Source: Thuidium tamariscinum
Lineage: Eukaryota; Streptophyta; Bryopsida; Hypnales; Thuidiaceae
Direction: 5' to 3'
Assembly: GCA_947034885.2 (NCBI GenBank)
Contig: OX344754.2
Coordinates: forward strand, 14,402,501 to 14,466,500
Length of the DNA stretch: 64,000 nucleotides
Part shown: in pieces, positions 24,324-35,489 of the stretch
How the letters are laid out: every line of letters starts with the position of its first letter
Numbering within the stretch: position 1 is the stretch's first letter
The notes under the pieces: generated by a model
Database searches by the model: none
What the model saw: the letters and a program-made list of their open reading frames with translations, nothing else
What the model was told of the DNA's origin: nothing
Made by a program: the position numbers and the translations under genes

Positions 24324-25712
24324 CTATTCTGGAATTGCAATAATTCCCGCTCGGAGTAGAAGTAGTTTCAACTCATTGAAGCTATAACTTGGTGCATGAA
24401 TGAATTTGTCTTCGTAGACATCCATCTTGCAAAAGTACCTATACAAATAGTACAAGTGCTTGCAATTCACGTACTGTTGATGACCACCAATAGCTGAAAC
24501 AATCATATTTATAAAATCTGGACATGTGCACGTTGGGAACATCCCTATTGTAACTCGATATGCATTCCTGTTAGAATCTGACCCTGTCTCAAGTACCACA
24601 ATTGCACCAAGTCTAGGAAAAGGGAGTAATGTGACCTCCAGAATTTGTCCTCTGACATTCCCTGCACTTTCCCATTTATTCCGTTGTTCTGTAGTTGGTG
24701 CATTTACCGTCCTTCGAATGGTTCAGTTGTTCCTGACTGTAGGATACGTGTCTGGGTTCTTCGGTGAAGGTTCATCATACAAAACAGTGGTGAAAATCTT
24801 TGACATGCTGAACAATCGCCGTGGTGATAATGTTGGACGTACTTGGAGGTGGAATCCCACATGCTGCAAGAGCAAAGTCTCTTCACAGTTGAGATTGGTT
24901 CCACTCAGAACAGGCCATACCTCCGGGATCTGTGGCCAATCAATTACCCACTTCCGCTTTGTACCTTTCACACATCGCTCAATGTCGTCCCAACAAAACC
25001 AGAAATCTGCGACAACCTCTCGCTTACTGTCATAATCCTCTTTTCGTCCACGATAGGTAGGAGCTAGAGTTCCCTTCTTTCCTCTTGCAATTTTGGAGGT
25101 GCACTTTATGTTGGATCTTTGTTGTTGAGCTTGACATCTTGCGTTGGATTTGTGGCTAATCCTTGCTATGTGCCACTTAGATATGTCGCAGTCGCTTTCA
25201 AATGCAATCGTAACATGTCCTGCAGTAGAATCTTCTAATTCTTTACCCTTATCTTGCAAAGAAGGTAAAGAAGTTGTTGTGGACCTTGTTCGAACACGGG
25301 GTTGAGAAAAGTTCACTTTGTCTAGTCTATGTGAATCTCCTGCATCGCCGATGGGCACATCCAACTTCCTCTTCATACTTCCAAATATTTCTTCCCCCTC
25401 TAAGTGCGGTACTCTAGTTCCAACACCTTCTGAACCAGGCAATTCATTCAAAGCATCTGCAATTTTTTTGGGATCCCTGCTCCTCCTAGTAGCTTTGAGC
25501 TTCAACTTGCCCTTAGATGGCCCTGATCCTGATGCATGACCTCTCAAATAGGCACGATAGTTTGTCATTTGCATCCAAGCACGGATACTGTCATCACATG
25601 TTGCATCGAACAAGTTGTTCCCTTGATTTCCAGACATTTGCAACCACTTATTATGCACCGTTTCAGATAGATTGCACGATGGTAAGTCCAACATCTCTTC
25701 GAGATTCAACTT

Positions 25713-26226
25713 CTACAAATGAATGAAAATTTCCAAAATAGTTAGAAATTTATAGTCCAAAGACAACAAACTTTTAGATTGTAATATTAGGGTCACAATT
25801 CAATACACATTGTAATAGTCATTACGACTTACAAGGACTTCTCATTTTAGAAAGATATATCCGTATTGAAGTACTAAAAATCAGATTAATTCGAAAAAAG
25901 CCTAGTCTAAATAGACATATATATTTGAATTGCATACCTACTGATGTTCATTTTTGGAGGTTAGCAATAAAATTGAGGGGGTCATGCTGATACTCGGATG
26001 AGAACTGTCGGATCCGAGGCATGTAGATTTAGTATTACCCGGACCCCCTATTTTCCATATGTCAAAGTACAAAATTCCAAAAATTTTTTCCAAAAAAGGC
26101 TCCAAAAGAAAATTATACATCAACTTCAACAGAAATCAGATTTTACATTGAACTGAACTTTGTATTAGAGAATGTAAATTCAAAATTAAAATTGGTATAC
26201 AAATAGCAATTAATGATTGAACGTAC
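25713..26226 (-). other. Transposase intron, holds palindromic module 1
   Basis: Donor ATG|GTACGT at 26226 and acceptor TTTGTAG at 25713. Removal joins two open frames in phase 0. It contains the first of the 72 bp modules. Confidence 0.75.
25977..26048. repeat. 72 bp palindromic module 1
   Basis: GGGGGTCA, 22 bp, GTCGGATCCGAG, 22 bp, GGACCCCC. The outer flanks also pair (aaaat). The spacers pair only partly (about 9-10 of 22). It lies in the transposase intron. Confidence 0.85.
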
Positions 26227-28427
26227 CATGTCCATGAAACCTCCCCATTGCCGGTAACGGAAATGCCAAAAAGCTAGCCAATGGTCCAAGTGATGAAGTG
26301 CATCTTCATTGGCAGCTCCAGATGATAGCCACCATGACCGTATTGCTAGGTACCATATCTCTGCTTGGTCCATATTCTTTGAGTCCTTGTATTGCTTACA
26401 CAATGAAATGTGTTGTTGATGGAATGCTTCTTTGATGTACTTCTGTGTATGCTTATGGAGAGAGGTACTCCAATGCAGCAAACATGTTCTTTCTCGATTC
26501 TCCATGGCAACATTGGCAGAACCGCTTCCGTACACAATGCGTACCGCATTCCAATTGGCCATGGCACTATCCGCCATAAATCCCTTGAAGTTTGGATTAG
26601 TCACCCCATGTGAATGCATTACTATATTCAAGCTTCTCCAAACTGTACTTGAATCTCGGTGTCTTCGGATTGCATATCGCAAATTGCAATGGTCATCACC
26701 TTTTTGTACTGAGTATCATATACGTGGCAAGCCATTGTGGTCCAGTCCTTCACGCGCTTCACGTGGTCAAACATCAACCAAGCATTCTGAAGATCACCTC
26801 CTTCTTGCATGCGCTTTACGAGGTCCACCCTACTCCTTGGGCCTTCAGTAAGTATCTTGAAGATGTATACTTTCTCCTTCCCTTGCCCAGGGAAGATACT
26901 GTCGTGTATGAATTCGAACTTGGACTCTCTCTTCATAGTCATAATGTTGTCGATCACTCCTCCTCGATTGTTAGAACGGAAAGAAGAAATAACATTGCGA
27001 ATACTTGGGCTACTTAGGTATTGAAAGCGATCCATGACCTCCTCCATTTCTTCCTCCCTCAACATCTTTTTAACTCCCTCTCCATTGTGGAACAAGTAGT
27101 TCGTTAAGAACTCTTTACTAGCAGAAAGAGCAATAGCAGAGTTCGTGGCCATGGGTGTCTTTGCCACTTGCTCTGCTATGAGACCACAAATTCTTTCCGT
27201 GGAATCCCTATACATCCCTTTAGCAACAGGGTATTTGTGCTTTCCAAAGTGAATTGCAGCCCTACTGAGTTCTGGGTTATCAGTATATGCATAGTATATC
27301 CTAGCCTTGCATTCGCTAAGATAGGAAGGTGAAGTTTTGCAGACTTTGCATACTAGAGTTGAATCTGCTGGTGGACACTCTGCAGGACTAAAAGGAAACA
27401 CAGTATAGCCAGTCCACTCTGTTTCATTTTTCTTAGAAGCTCTCTTCAAATAATCACAATTCGGATTTTTACAAACGAGATGGCCAGTACAATACGACTT
27501 ACGAAATTTCAAGTTGTCAGAGTTGTGGATGTTAGTGGTCATGAGCTTGCACCACGGATGTCCGTCGTACCGCTTGTCCATTCCCTCCAAGTTTCGGGCA
27601 CTTGTCGAGGAAGAAGATGAGCGACACGGGGGCAGTTCAAAGATGACATCTCCATCAAATACTGCTGGAAGGTATGGAACTTGAAGGTACTTCAAGGTAT
27701 CCAGATTCATTGTCGACAGTTCATTGCGAGACCGGCGCATTGTAGCGAGTCTCTTCAAACATTCCATAATGCTTTTTCTCCCTGCTATATACGGGTGTAC
27801 AAGAGGAAGTGGAAGTGACGAAGTTGAGGGACTTCTAGATGGAGTATCGAAAAATGATTCTACTCTTTCAATCTTGCATGATTCGAGGGAAACAAAAGCA
27901 TGAGGCTTTTTGGACTTGCAATCTATAGGCTTTCCTTCGGAATCGGAAGACAACTCTATGATAGTATCTAATCTCTCTACTTTCACCTTACGAAGTACTA
28001 TACGCATCTCATTCATTAGCAGAGCATGTAGAGGTGGGCTAAGTGCAACGGCATGTGGTGGTTTTGGCATATCTACAGTGGAATTGTCTGATTGGCGACT
28101 GAGGATTTCAGTAGATGCACTCAGTGCAGACAATGGAAGCCCATATGCTCTATAGTTTCCTGGAGGAAGGTACCAGCAACGTGTTCTATCTTCTATAGAC
28201 ATGTCAATAGGAACAAACTGATAAACTTCACCTGATTTTGATATTTTTTCTTCCTCAACATATACAGAGCATTCTAGGAACTTAAATCGAACGTGGAGAA
28301 GGTGGCTCGCTACTCTAGCACATCCACCATCTACTACCGGAAATACAATAGGAACCGCATACCCCTCTACTCGAATGGAAGCCATCGTGGAACCTTGCAA
28401 AGGGATTGAAGAAGAAAGAGAAGACAA

Positions 28428-30791
28428 TGAAATCTACACAGCTAATCAGGTAAGAGGGAATACAACTACCACTTCATTTGAACTTTACCATGTTCTCCCC
28501 TTCTCTGATATATATTCACTATTCCTATATTAATGTCCGCCGAATTTTTTTAAAATTTTCAATAATTGCCATCTTCTTGATACGGCTCAAAGCAGTATAC
28601 ATACTTAGTAAAATATACTAGCTGAATACAAAAACATTCCTAATTAGCATAAGCACTTCTAAGCGATGAAAATTTATTGAAGAAATACACGCACATGTGA
28701 ATAATTGCAGACCAGTACATTGAAAGTGGCGTCTACATTCCGATAATTAGTTTGTGTTTTTCAAATGTGGTAGATTGTATAGCGCCGGCGGAATCCCACA
28801 GCATTATCACTTGGAGAACTGACAAGACAGAACCTCTAGAAGCTGACAAGGAAGCACATTTAAATTGTTGGGGTGTGGTGATTTAAAGAAATTGACAACG
28901 GAAAGACGGCCACTACCTCATCGTACAATTGAATTCTGCCGGCTCGCCTATAGCTAGGTTACTTTACACATATGACACGGTACTCCCACGCTCCTCCATT
29001 GAAGTCACCCTAACATGGCGTCTTCACTAGAACTCTCCACTATGCCATAAGAGGGAAGCACCACCAAGCTTCTTCACAGTTCTTTTTTGACTTCTGTTAA
29101 CGACTTGCGTGAGAGACTGATAGGTATCAAGTATTTGCTTCTCACTTCATGCTTGTAGAAGATAGGACACTTTCTTTTGTTAGTTTGGAACAGAGAAGAA
29201 CACGGAAGCGCCGTAGGTCACTCTATTTCTCATCTACCAAGGCTTTAAGGAGAGCTAGAATGATGAAAGGAAGTAGATTACCACCGAAAACTACCGAACC
29301 GAGAGGCGGAGATCTTCACTGAACTTTGCGTTTTGAAGTGGGGAGTACTGTTGGGGAGGAGGATGCTCCAGTCGACATCACAGAGGAAGTGGAGGAGACG
29401 GTTGCGGACAGCACAAGTTCACAGCAAGAAGCAAGGGCTGTAGACTCTGGAAATGTAAGATTCTTGAATTGATCCTCTTTAGTTCACTTGTCCTTTGTTT
29501 GCATTCTTGATGAAAGGGCGATAGAGCTATTGACATTTTGAGGTTTTCTGATCAAGTACTATGTTCATTTGTAGTACATGTAACAAAGTACTATAAGGAT
29601 AGCCGTCATGCTCATAGCCATCACTTGTACACGCAACAAGAGAGATGTCTCTGGATTTCTAGAATAGGCAAAGTCAGAATACATGAGAATCATGATTGAG
29701 TGTCATTGATTAATTAGGTTTCATAATAGAAGAGGGACATTCTTCCAACAATAGCTCTACTGTTTTCAAATGATTGCATTTTCTAAAAAATAAAATTTGT
29801 TGGCTTTTAGGCTAAAAGGACTCTTTTGAAAGAGTTTATAAATTAAAATATGAAGAGGTTTTAGTATAAATAATACTGATGAATAGAATAGAAGTGAAAA
29901 AATGATTGGGGTTTCTCTTCTCATGGTACCAAAAAGAATAGAATTATTTAAAGTAAACTCATAAATATGATGGCATCTTTAAAGCATCAAAATTGATAGT
30001 TAGAATTAAGAGATACTTCATGAATTGCCAGAGGAAGACATATTCTTGTTAAGTCAAAATTCATTCAAGTTTTGGTGCCTATTTTGTTTTCCTCTTTCCA
30101 TCTCACATATAATTCCCTAAGAAAGAGAATTACTTTAGAATCTCATGAAATCAAACAAATGATATTCCTTTAATTTCATTTACAATTAATAAAATAATCT
30201 CATAATAGTGAGATTTTATAAATGAATTTGTACTATATTTCAAAGGCATTATTATGAATTTTTTAGTAACTCAGTCCACGTCATAATAAAAATGTTGAGA
30301 ATTGGGGCGGCCACGTCAGATTTCTTTTCAAGAACAGGAATCACCCGCGGCCACGTGTCAGTCCTGTTGGACCAAACCTCCCCCTGCCCACGTCATTACA
30401 AAAATGTTCTGCCAAATTTCAGAATGACACGTGGCCGTATCCCGCAACGTGTTCCCGAACGTGCATTAGCAAACCGCGACTTAACACCTGTTCGGTCCCG
30501 CCACGCCAGCTAACTCATGCAGATATGCACGAATTTGAGGATTGTTCTCTGCGCCGCTGCCAGGCTGTGCCAGCCCCAGCTCCCACACTCCGCGCCGCTG
30601 ACATTCTCGATAGAATCTATCTTTTTCTGATTGAATGGCCACCCGCACAATAGGGACAAAGCCGCAACTTGTGGCGGCTGACCTTTTCAGTCAAAACTCC
30701 ATCATCTAGGGTGCCCTGCCTCCTCGCTCATTTTGCTAAGTGCCGTCCGAGCTTCTTAGTGAATCTTGTTTTGCAGCTTCTTCAGTCCAGC
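28428..30791. promoter_or_regulatory. Divergent intergenic region of the transposon
   Basis: About 2.4 kb between the start of the minus-strand transposase and the first plus-strand exon, so it must hold both promoters. From 30270 to 30520 it is GC-richer with repeated CACGTCA and CACGTG (G-box) motifs: 'ggccacgtgtcag' at 30350 and 'gacacgtggcc' at 30426, plus a repeated phrase 'cacgtcat(a/t)a(t/c)aaaaatgtt'. The middle (29460-30270) is AT-rich with nothing recognised. Confidence 0.45.
29327..29451 (+). other. Exon-like acidic coding segment
   Basis: One frame is open from about 29310 and reads a low-GC-bias acidic peptide (GEEDAPVDITEEVEETVADS, then TSSQQEARAVDSGN) ending at a good donor AAT|GTAAGA. 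No start codon or partner exon was identified. It could be a 5' exon of the accessory gene or a relic; too short to assign. Confidence 0.3.
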
Positions 30792-32956
30792 ATGAGGAGA
30801 TCCACACGCAGCGATGCGAGGGATGTTGCTCCGAGTCTGCCACCTCCAAGAACGAGCAGTCAACACACCAAGCAGGTACTCACATTTGTTCTTGTTTTTT
30901 GGTTTTTCTTTCCCTCATGGTCTGCTGTTAAGCTACGGAGTTGTGTGAAGATCGGAATTCTGCACTTGTGGAGCCTCCAGAATCTCACATTGAGTGCAAA
31001 TTGGACCTGCTGTCAAGACGTGGTTCTTTTAGTGTCAGAGCTTGTATCCATCAATTTGAATCCAAATATTGATATGATTCATGAAGTGAGGGGGTCCTAG
31101 TCATGTGCCGCAGCTGTAGCTCGGATCCGAGCTACGTATTCGTGTATTCAAGCGGATCCCAGGATTCAAGGCCTTCGGCCATTTTTTTTCTTGCGTGGTC
31201 CCTCTGAGCTGTGGAGTTTATCTTTTTGGTCGATGAAGTCTCCGCTGGTTGAGAGTCTCGGCAGTTGGAGTGTGTTTCAATTGATAGCTAGGAATTGACA
31301 GAGACTATTAGAAACCGAATCCGAGCCTTGCGATTCTTTTTTCACTCGGTACCTGCACTTGGATTCTTGCGTTGTTCTGTTCCTTGTGGTTCAAATTTTT
31401 TTTATATCATGAACCTCGGCAGGTTTTCTACACCCTTCAAGGCTTCAAGCGTTCGAAAAATTCTCATCTTGAAAAATGTCATGAAGTTGGGAGGTTCGTG
31501 TGATTGTCGTCCGATGTAGCTCGGATCCGAGCCATGTCGGATGATAATCACACGGACCCCCAGATTTGTAGATAGTATCTTGAACTCTATTAAGTCTGAC
31601 TTGTTTTCGAGAGCGGAAACGCCCGATTTGATTTGAAATTTTTTTTGCGAAGCTCCTCAAAGTCTTCAATGTCAGAAACTTAGGGGGTCCTGGTGATTCT
31701 CGGCCGAGGTGGCTCGGATCCGAGCCACGTCGGACGGGAATCACCGAGACCCCCTAGGTTTCTGACGTCGGAGTTCTTGAGGAGCGCCTGACCTATTTGA
31801 TTCAATAGAAGGATTCGGGATCTGATGATCCGGAGAGAGCTGATGCCGCTCAGGCTGTTTGGATTCCAGAAGTCAGGGGGTCCTCTCGATTGTCGTCTGA
31901 CGTGGCTCGGATCCGAGCCACGTCAGACGACAATCGGGAGGACCCCTTGACTTCTTGGAATTTTTTTAAAAAATTTGCATTTTTTCTCTGCTTTTTGAGA
32001 ATTTGATCTCTAAGAGCTGTTTTTTGAAGAATATTGTACATCATGCGATGTTTTCATGAAAATTTTAGATACTAACATTGGACATCTTCATTTATCCTAA
32101 CATTTTAGTTGAGACTCTGAGAATATATCAAGAATTTGGTTAAGAGTTCACAAATTCTTTGTATTTTAAAGATTTGAGATTCATATTAGATTGCATTATA
32201 AGCTTCATCAATATTTAATTTTTTTTGAAATTCAGAAAATTTTGATTTTGTTATTATGAGACTATCATACATAATACTTTCATCTTGGGCAAAATATACA
32301 TATTTCTCTTATAAGTATGATATTCATTGATGTTAGAGACAATTCATGTGAGTGTGATATAATAGCCTTCAATTAGAATGATTTGAGTCATAAGTATTTT
32401 TTTTAATTGCTATCATCTTTCAATCTTTGAATTCTTACTGAAAACATTGCTTTCAATTGTGACATTAAAACACCAGAGAGGACATAGCGAAGGGGCATCA
32501 TCACCTTTGGCACCACCTCCAAGTATCCCTGATACTCTTCAAGCTGGAACTTCCCAGCCCTCTACATTTAAGAGCCCAAACGTGCAAGTTTCTAGTGATT
32601 CGGAGGAGGAAGGTGCGGGTAAAGACTTGGTAAGTTTTGGAGATGTCATGGATGCCGTTGAGCGTGCGGTAGATGCTTTCCAGAGTTCCGTGCTTAGTCG
32701 TGTCAGTGACCCAAATGTAGGAAGGCGAAGGCATGCCTTGAGGCTTGCTGAGATTGCTAGAAGAAAGGGATTTAGGTGTTTGTCTTCAGAGAGCTCAGAG
32801 ACTGAGTATAGCTCTAAGCCGCAGGTCTCCATCACTGTTGATGGTCCACCACTACAAGAGACATATACTTGTGCTTGCAGTGGTCCTAGAGGTCCGCAGG
32901 TTCCAGTCTTCATTCATCTAAGCTCAGATTCTAAGGAAGATGTAGAGATTGACTAG
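30792..32956 (+). CDS. Small acidic accessory protein of the transposon
   Basis: Two exons: 30792-30875 (28 codons, donor CAG|GTACTC) and 32477-32956 (acceptor ACACCAG, phase 0, TAG at 32954-32956), giving 187 residues. I do not recognise a family. The N-terminus is basic and Ser/Thr-rich (MRRSTRSDARDV). The middle has a helical stretch (VMDAVERAVDAFQSSVLSRV, then RHALRLAEIARRKGF). Two SUMO-interaction-like motifs are visible: NVQVSSDSEEEG, and VFIHLSSDSKED near the end. The 1.6 kb intron holds palindromic modules 2-5. Alternative: exon 2 could splice from an internal CAG|GT (for example near 32899) in phase 0 to the exon starting at 33148, making this the N-terminus of the ParB-methyltransferase-like protein. 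Confidence 0.55.
31090..31161. repeat. 72 bp palindromic module 2
   Basis: GGGGGTCC, 22 bp, CTCGGATCCGAG, 22 bp, GGATCCCA. The core extends to a perfect 20 bp palindrome (GTAGCTCGGATCCGAGCTAC); the outer parts of the spacers pair poorly. Confidence 0.8.
31490..31561. repeat. 72 bp palindromic module 3
   Basis: GGAGGTTC, 22 bp, CTCGGATCCGAG, 22 bp, GGACCCCC. About 17 of 22 spacer positions pair. Confidence 0.85.
31683..31754. repeat. 72 bp palindromic module 4
   Basis: GGGGGTCC, 22 bp, CTCGGATCCGAG, 22 bp, AGACCCCC. About 18 of 22 spacer positions pair, and pairing continues outward (tgtcagaaac on the left, gtttctgac on the right). Confidence 0.9.
31876..31947. repeat. 72 bp palindromic module 5
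   Basis: GGGGGTCC, 22 bp, CTCGGATCCGAG, 22 bp, GGACCCCT. 21 of 22 spacer positions pair, and pairing continues outward (attccagaagtca / tgacttcttggaat). The most perfect copy. Confidence 0.92.
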
Positions 32957-33147
32957 GTTCTCTTTCTCCAGAAAGTTTTATATTCAAATGGCACTATAAA
33001 GCCTTACATATTTCAAAATTAATGTATTACTTATGTACTCTATCTTTTGAAAGTTTATCTCTCATTTCAACTTGAATTCTTCTTTGCATTTTTGCATTAT
33101 AAAGGTAGGCTTGTGGTCAAACATTTATGGGTGTTTTATTATTGCAG
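32957..33147 (+). other. Spacer between accessory gene and ParB/MTase-like gene
   Basis: 191 bp ending in a clear acceptor (ttattattgcag) directly before the ATG at 33148. An intron therefore ends here, either in a 5' UTR or joined to the upstream accessory exons. Confidence 0.5.
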
Positions 33148-34005
33148 ATGGAAGTGTCTCCATTAGTTCTTTCCCAAAAAGAAACTATCATGGAAACCCA
33201 AAATATGGATGATACAACTCAACCCTCCATTGGTGGTGAAGCGAGGAGAGGTGTCACAAGAGAAGACGTGGTGGAGGAATTCATGGATGAAGATGACAAG
33301 GACCTGTTGGAGGATGACCTCCGCCAATATCACAAGGTAGACTCTGTGAATACCATTGCAGGCTTGAGGATGAAGCCTGATCATTTGTTTCGGCTTCAAA
33401 TTCCCTTATGCCGGATGGTAGCGATGCCTATCGTAAGACCTACTTTGTCTTGCGATCTTGAATTGCTTGAACATGAATTTGCAAAGGGCTACCTTGACGG
33501 AGCAGCAGTTTTCTACGTCACAACCACAAATGAAGCCGGAGAAAGCTCCAAATTCACAAAGGAGGAGATAGAGAAATGGGGGCCTTTATGGAGAGAGAAG
33601 AATGAGATCTTCGAAGCCCACGTCCAGTCTGTTCCCGAATTGAGGTTCTTAAAGAACTTAAAGTTCTTTGTGTGTGACGGGAATCACTGCCTGCTGTCAT
33701 GGATGAATCATATTTCTCGGCTGCACTCCAAGGATATAACTTGGCACTATGTAGTGGACTCAATTGTGTTGGACACGAAGGGCAAAATCAAGGTTGCTAT
33801 GCATGTCATGCATGACATTAACAAGTAAGTTGTTTACTTGAATTTTGTCTTTGAAGTTTTGTTTTATGTTTTTAGAAAATTTTGAAACTATTTCATCTAC
33901 ACTTATATAATATGAAATGCATATACTTATAAAGCCTTGTTGAATTTCAGGTCTACAGAGGGCTCACACGTGAAGACCAATTTGGTTCATACCCTTTATA
34001 AGGTT

Positions 34006-34008
34006 TAG
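34006..34008 (+). other. In-frame TAG in the ParB-like exon 2
   Basis: Exon 2 reads on in the same frame both sides of this TAG (…LVHTLYKV, stop, KYGLLSIERF…) and all later phases fit. A CAG to TAG change by deamination in a CHG context is one possible origin (inference). Confidence 0.7.
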
Positions 34009-35250
34009 AAGTATGGGCTTTTATCCATAGAGCGCTTCATCGAAATGTTGAGGCCATCTGAGCTTAAACGTTGTACTGCACAGAAATTGAAGAAGACGTG
34101 GTATTCTATGCCACTAGAGGTCTTCACATCCTTTGTTTTTCGGGTATGAAATTATTGTGATAATTCTTCCTTTCAATACAATGTATTTTAGTATGTTTAA
34201 TTTTGTTCTTAAAGCTTTTGTTCACTTTGATTGGCCTTGGAATTGTGCAGCAAGAGATTTCTCAAGCCGCAGATGCTGCAGTACGAAAGTACAACGAGAT
34301 CACGCCAGAGGAGGAGAAAACTGCGAAGGGACTTGCTTACGCTATGAGATCCGCAGCAAAAGAGAGGACTGGAAAACTCAATGTGAAGATGTCAAAATTG
34401 GCCTTCGTTGCTAATCCAGCTAATGAGCCCGACTTTTTGAAAGAAGTAACTACTTTGCATACTTCAAAAAATTAAGAAAATGGTTTATACCTTGAAAATT
34501 GGAAGTATGAATCTCACATCATTTTTTGCAGGTTGAGAAGCACTGGACTACAAATGAGGTTCCCGAGATGACTCTCGAGAAACTCCAAATGGTTGTAACG
34601 TGTAATACAACGGCAGCTCACAAGATCAAATCCTTGCAGTGGTGGAACTCTTCTATTCCCTCACGTGATGCAAGGCGTTTCCCACCTAGGCCAGTGTCTG
34701 AGACACTACTTGGACCATTTCTAAACCGTTGTGTTTGGTATGCTGGGGTAAGTAACTTACTTAGAAGTTTGTTTTCAAGTTTAACAATTTTTGTATTTGA
34801 TGTTTATAATAATTTAAATTTTGTAATCATGAGGCATAGTGCTTTTAATCATGTGAATTGTAATATTGTTTTCTTTGATCCAGATTGAGGATGCAGTGGT
34901 GGATATCTTTGAGGGTGTTGTGAGGCATGACAACATACCTATAGATATAAAGGTTCCACAGAAACCAGAGACTCTCCTTGACTATTTGGAAGGTTGGAGA
35001 ACAAAGATCTGGGATCAAGGATTCTTAGCTCACCTTCGTGGAGCTAACTACTTCAAAAAAAGCGATAACTTCAACACCTTTGAGGGATCAAAGCAGGTAG
35101 TAAGAAGGGTTCTTTTCCGGTGAGTCTCTAAAAATCATAGCTCATGTTTGTCATTATAGTTATTGAATGTCCTATAAGTCAATCTTTGCATTGGGGCCCA
35201 AAAAATAATTTCAAAAAAATCTTGAATTGAAGTAGGAAATGAAAAAGTAA

Positions 35251-35322
35251 GGGGGTCCTTGAGCATCCTCATAGACATAGCTCGGATCCGAGCTATGTTG
35301 AGGAGAATGATCAGGGACCCCC
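35251..35322. repeat. 72 bp palindromic module 6
   Basis: GGGGGTCC, 22 bp, CTCGGATCCGAG, 22 bp, GGACCCCC. About 16 of 22 spacer positions pair, although the spacer sequence differs from modules 3-5. Confidence 0.88.
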
Positions 35323-35489
35323 CCAGTTCTTGCCCCTTGCAAACTTTGAAGTCTCAAAGTTTGATTTTTTTTCATCTGAAACTGCGATTTTAGAGTGAAT
35401 TATGAGGAATGAAAAGTCCATTCTTGCATGTGATCACCAAAAAAAAATTTCATGAAAATCAAAAAATCATGTAGGATATCAAAAACTGG

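Larger units (their letters stand above)
24324..28427 (-). pseudogene. Mutator-like transposase with GCM/WRKY-type zinc region, DDE-like core and SWIM finger (disabled)
   Basis: Two exons: 28427-26227 and 25712-24324, intron with GT-AG ends and phase 0. About 1,190 codons. Residues 1-285 are poorly conserved and hold a SUMO-interaction-like motif (TIIELSSDSEG, residues 155-165). Residues about 286-405 form a zinc region with C313, C319, C324, C360, C363, C373, H393 and H397, like the WRKY-GCM1 fingers known from Mutator-like elements. The catalytic core follows, with D554 (FDHVKR), the MADSAMANWNAV motif, CLLHW, and a later acidic region. The C-terminus carries a SWIM finger (CTC, 19 residues, CKH). 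Odd points: a one-base loss in a run of A at about 26640-26642 shifts the frame, and an in-frame TGA lies at 24725-24723, after which the frame continues in register into the SWIM finger. The start could be the Met at residue 1 or 15. A TATA-like run (28507-28515) lies upstream. Confidence 0.85.
30876..32476 (+). other. Intron of the accessory gene with four palindromic modules
   Basis: Long intron; modules 3, 4 and 5 start exactly 193 bp apart (31490, 31683, 31876). The sequence between modules is not obviously repeated. The 3' part (32000-32470) is AT-rich. Confidence 0.55.

Noticed and set aside
30669-31100. 143-residue frame as the first gene of the plus-strand unit
   Set aside because: It overlaps the donor at 30876 and palindromic module 2; the shorter exon from the ATG at 30792 splices in phase to 32477.
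31286-31357. An eighth palindromic module around 'cgaatccgagcc' (31317)
   Set aside because: Only half of the core matches and the GGGGGTCC shoulders are missing at the required distance.
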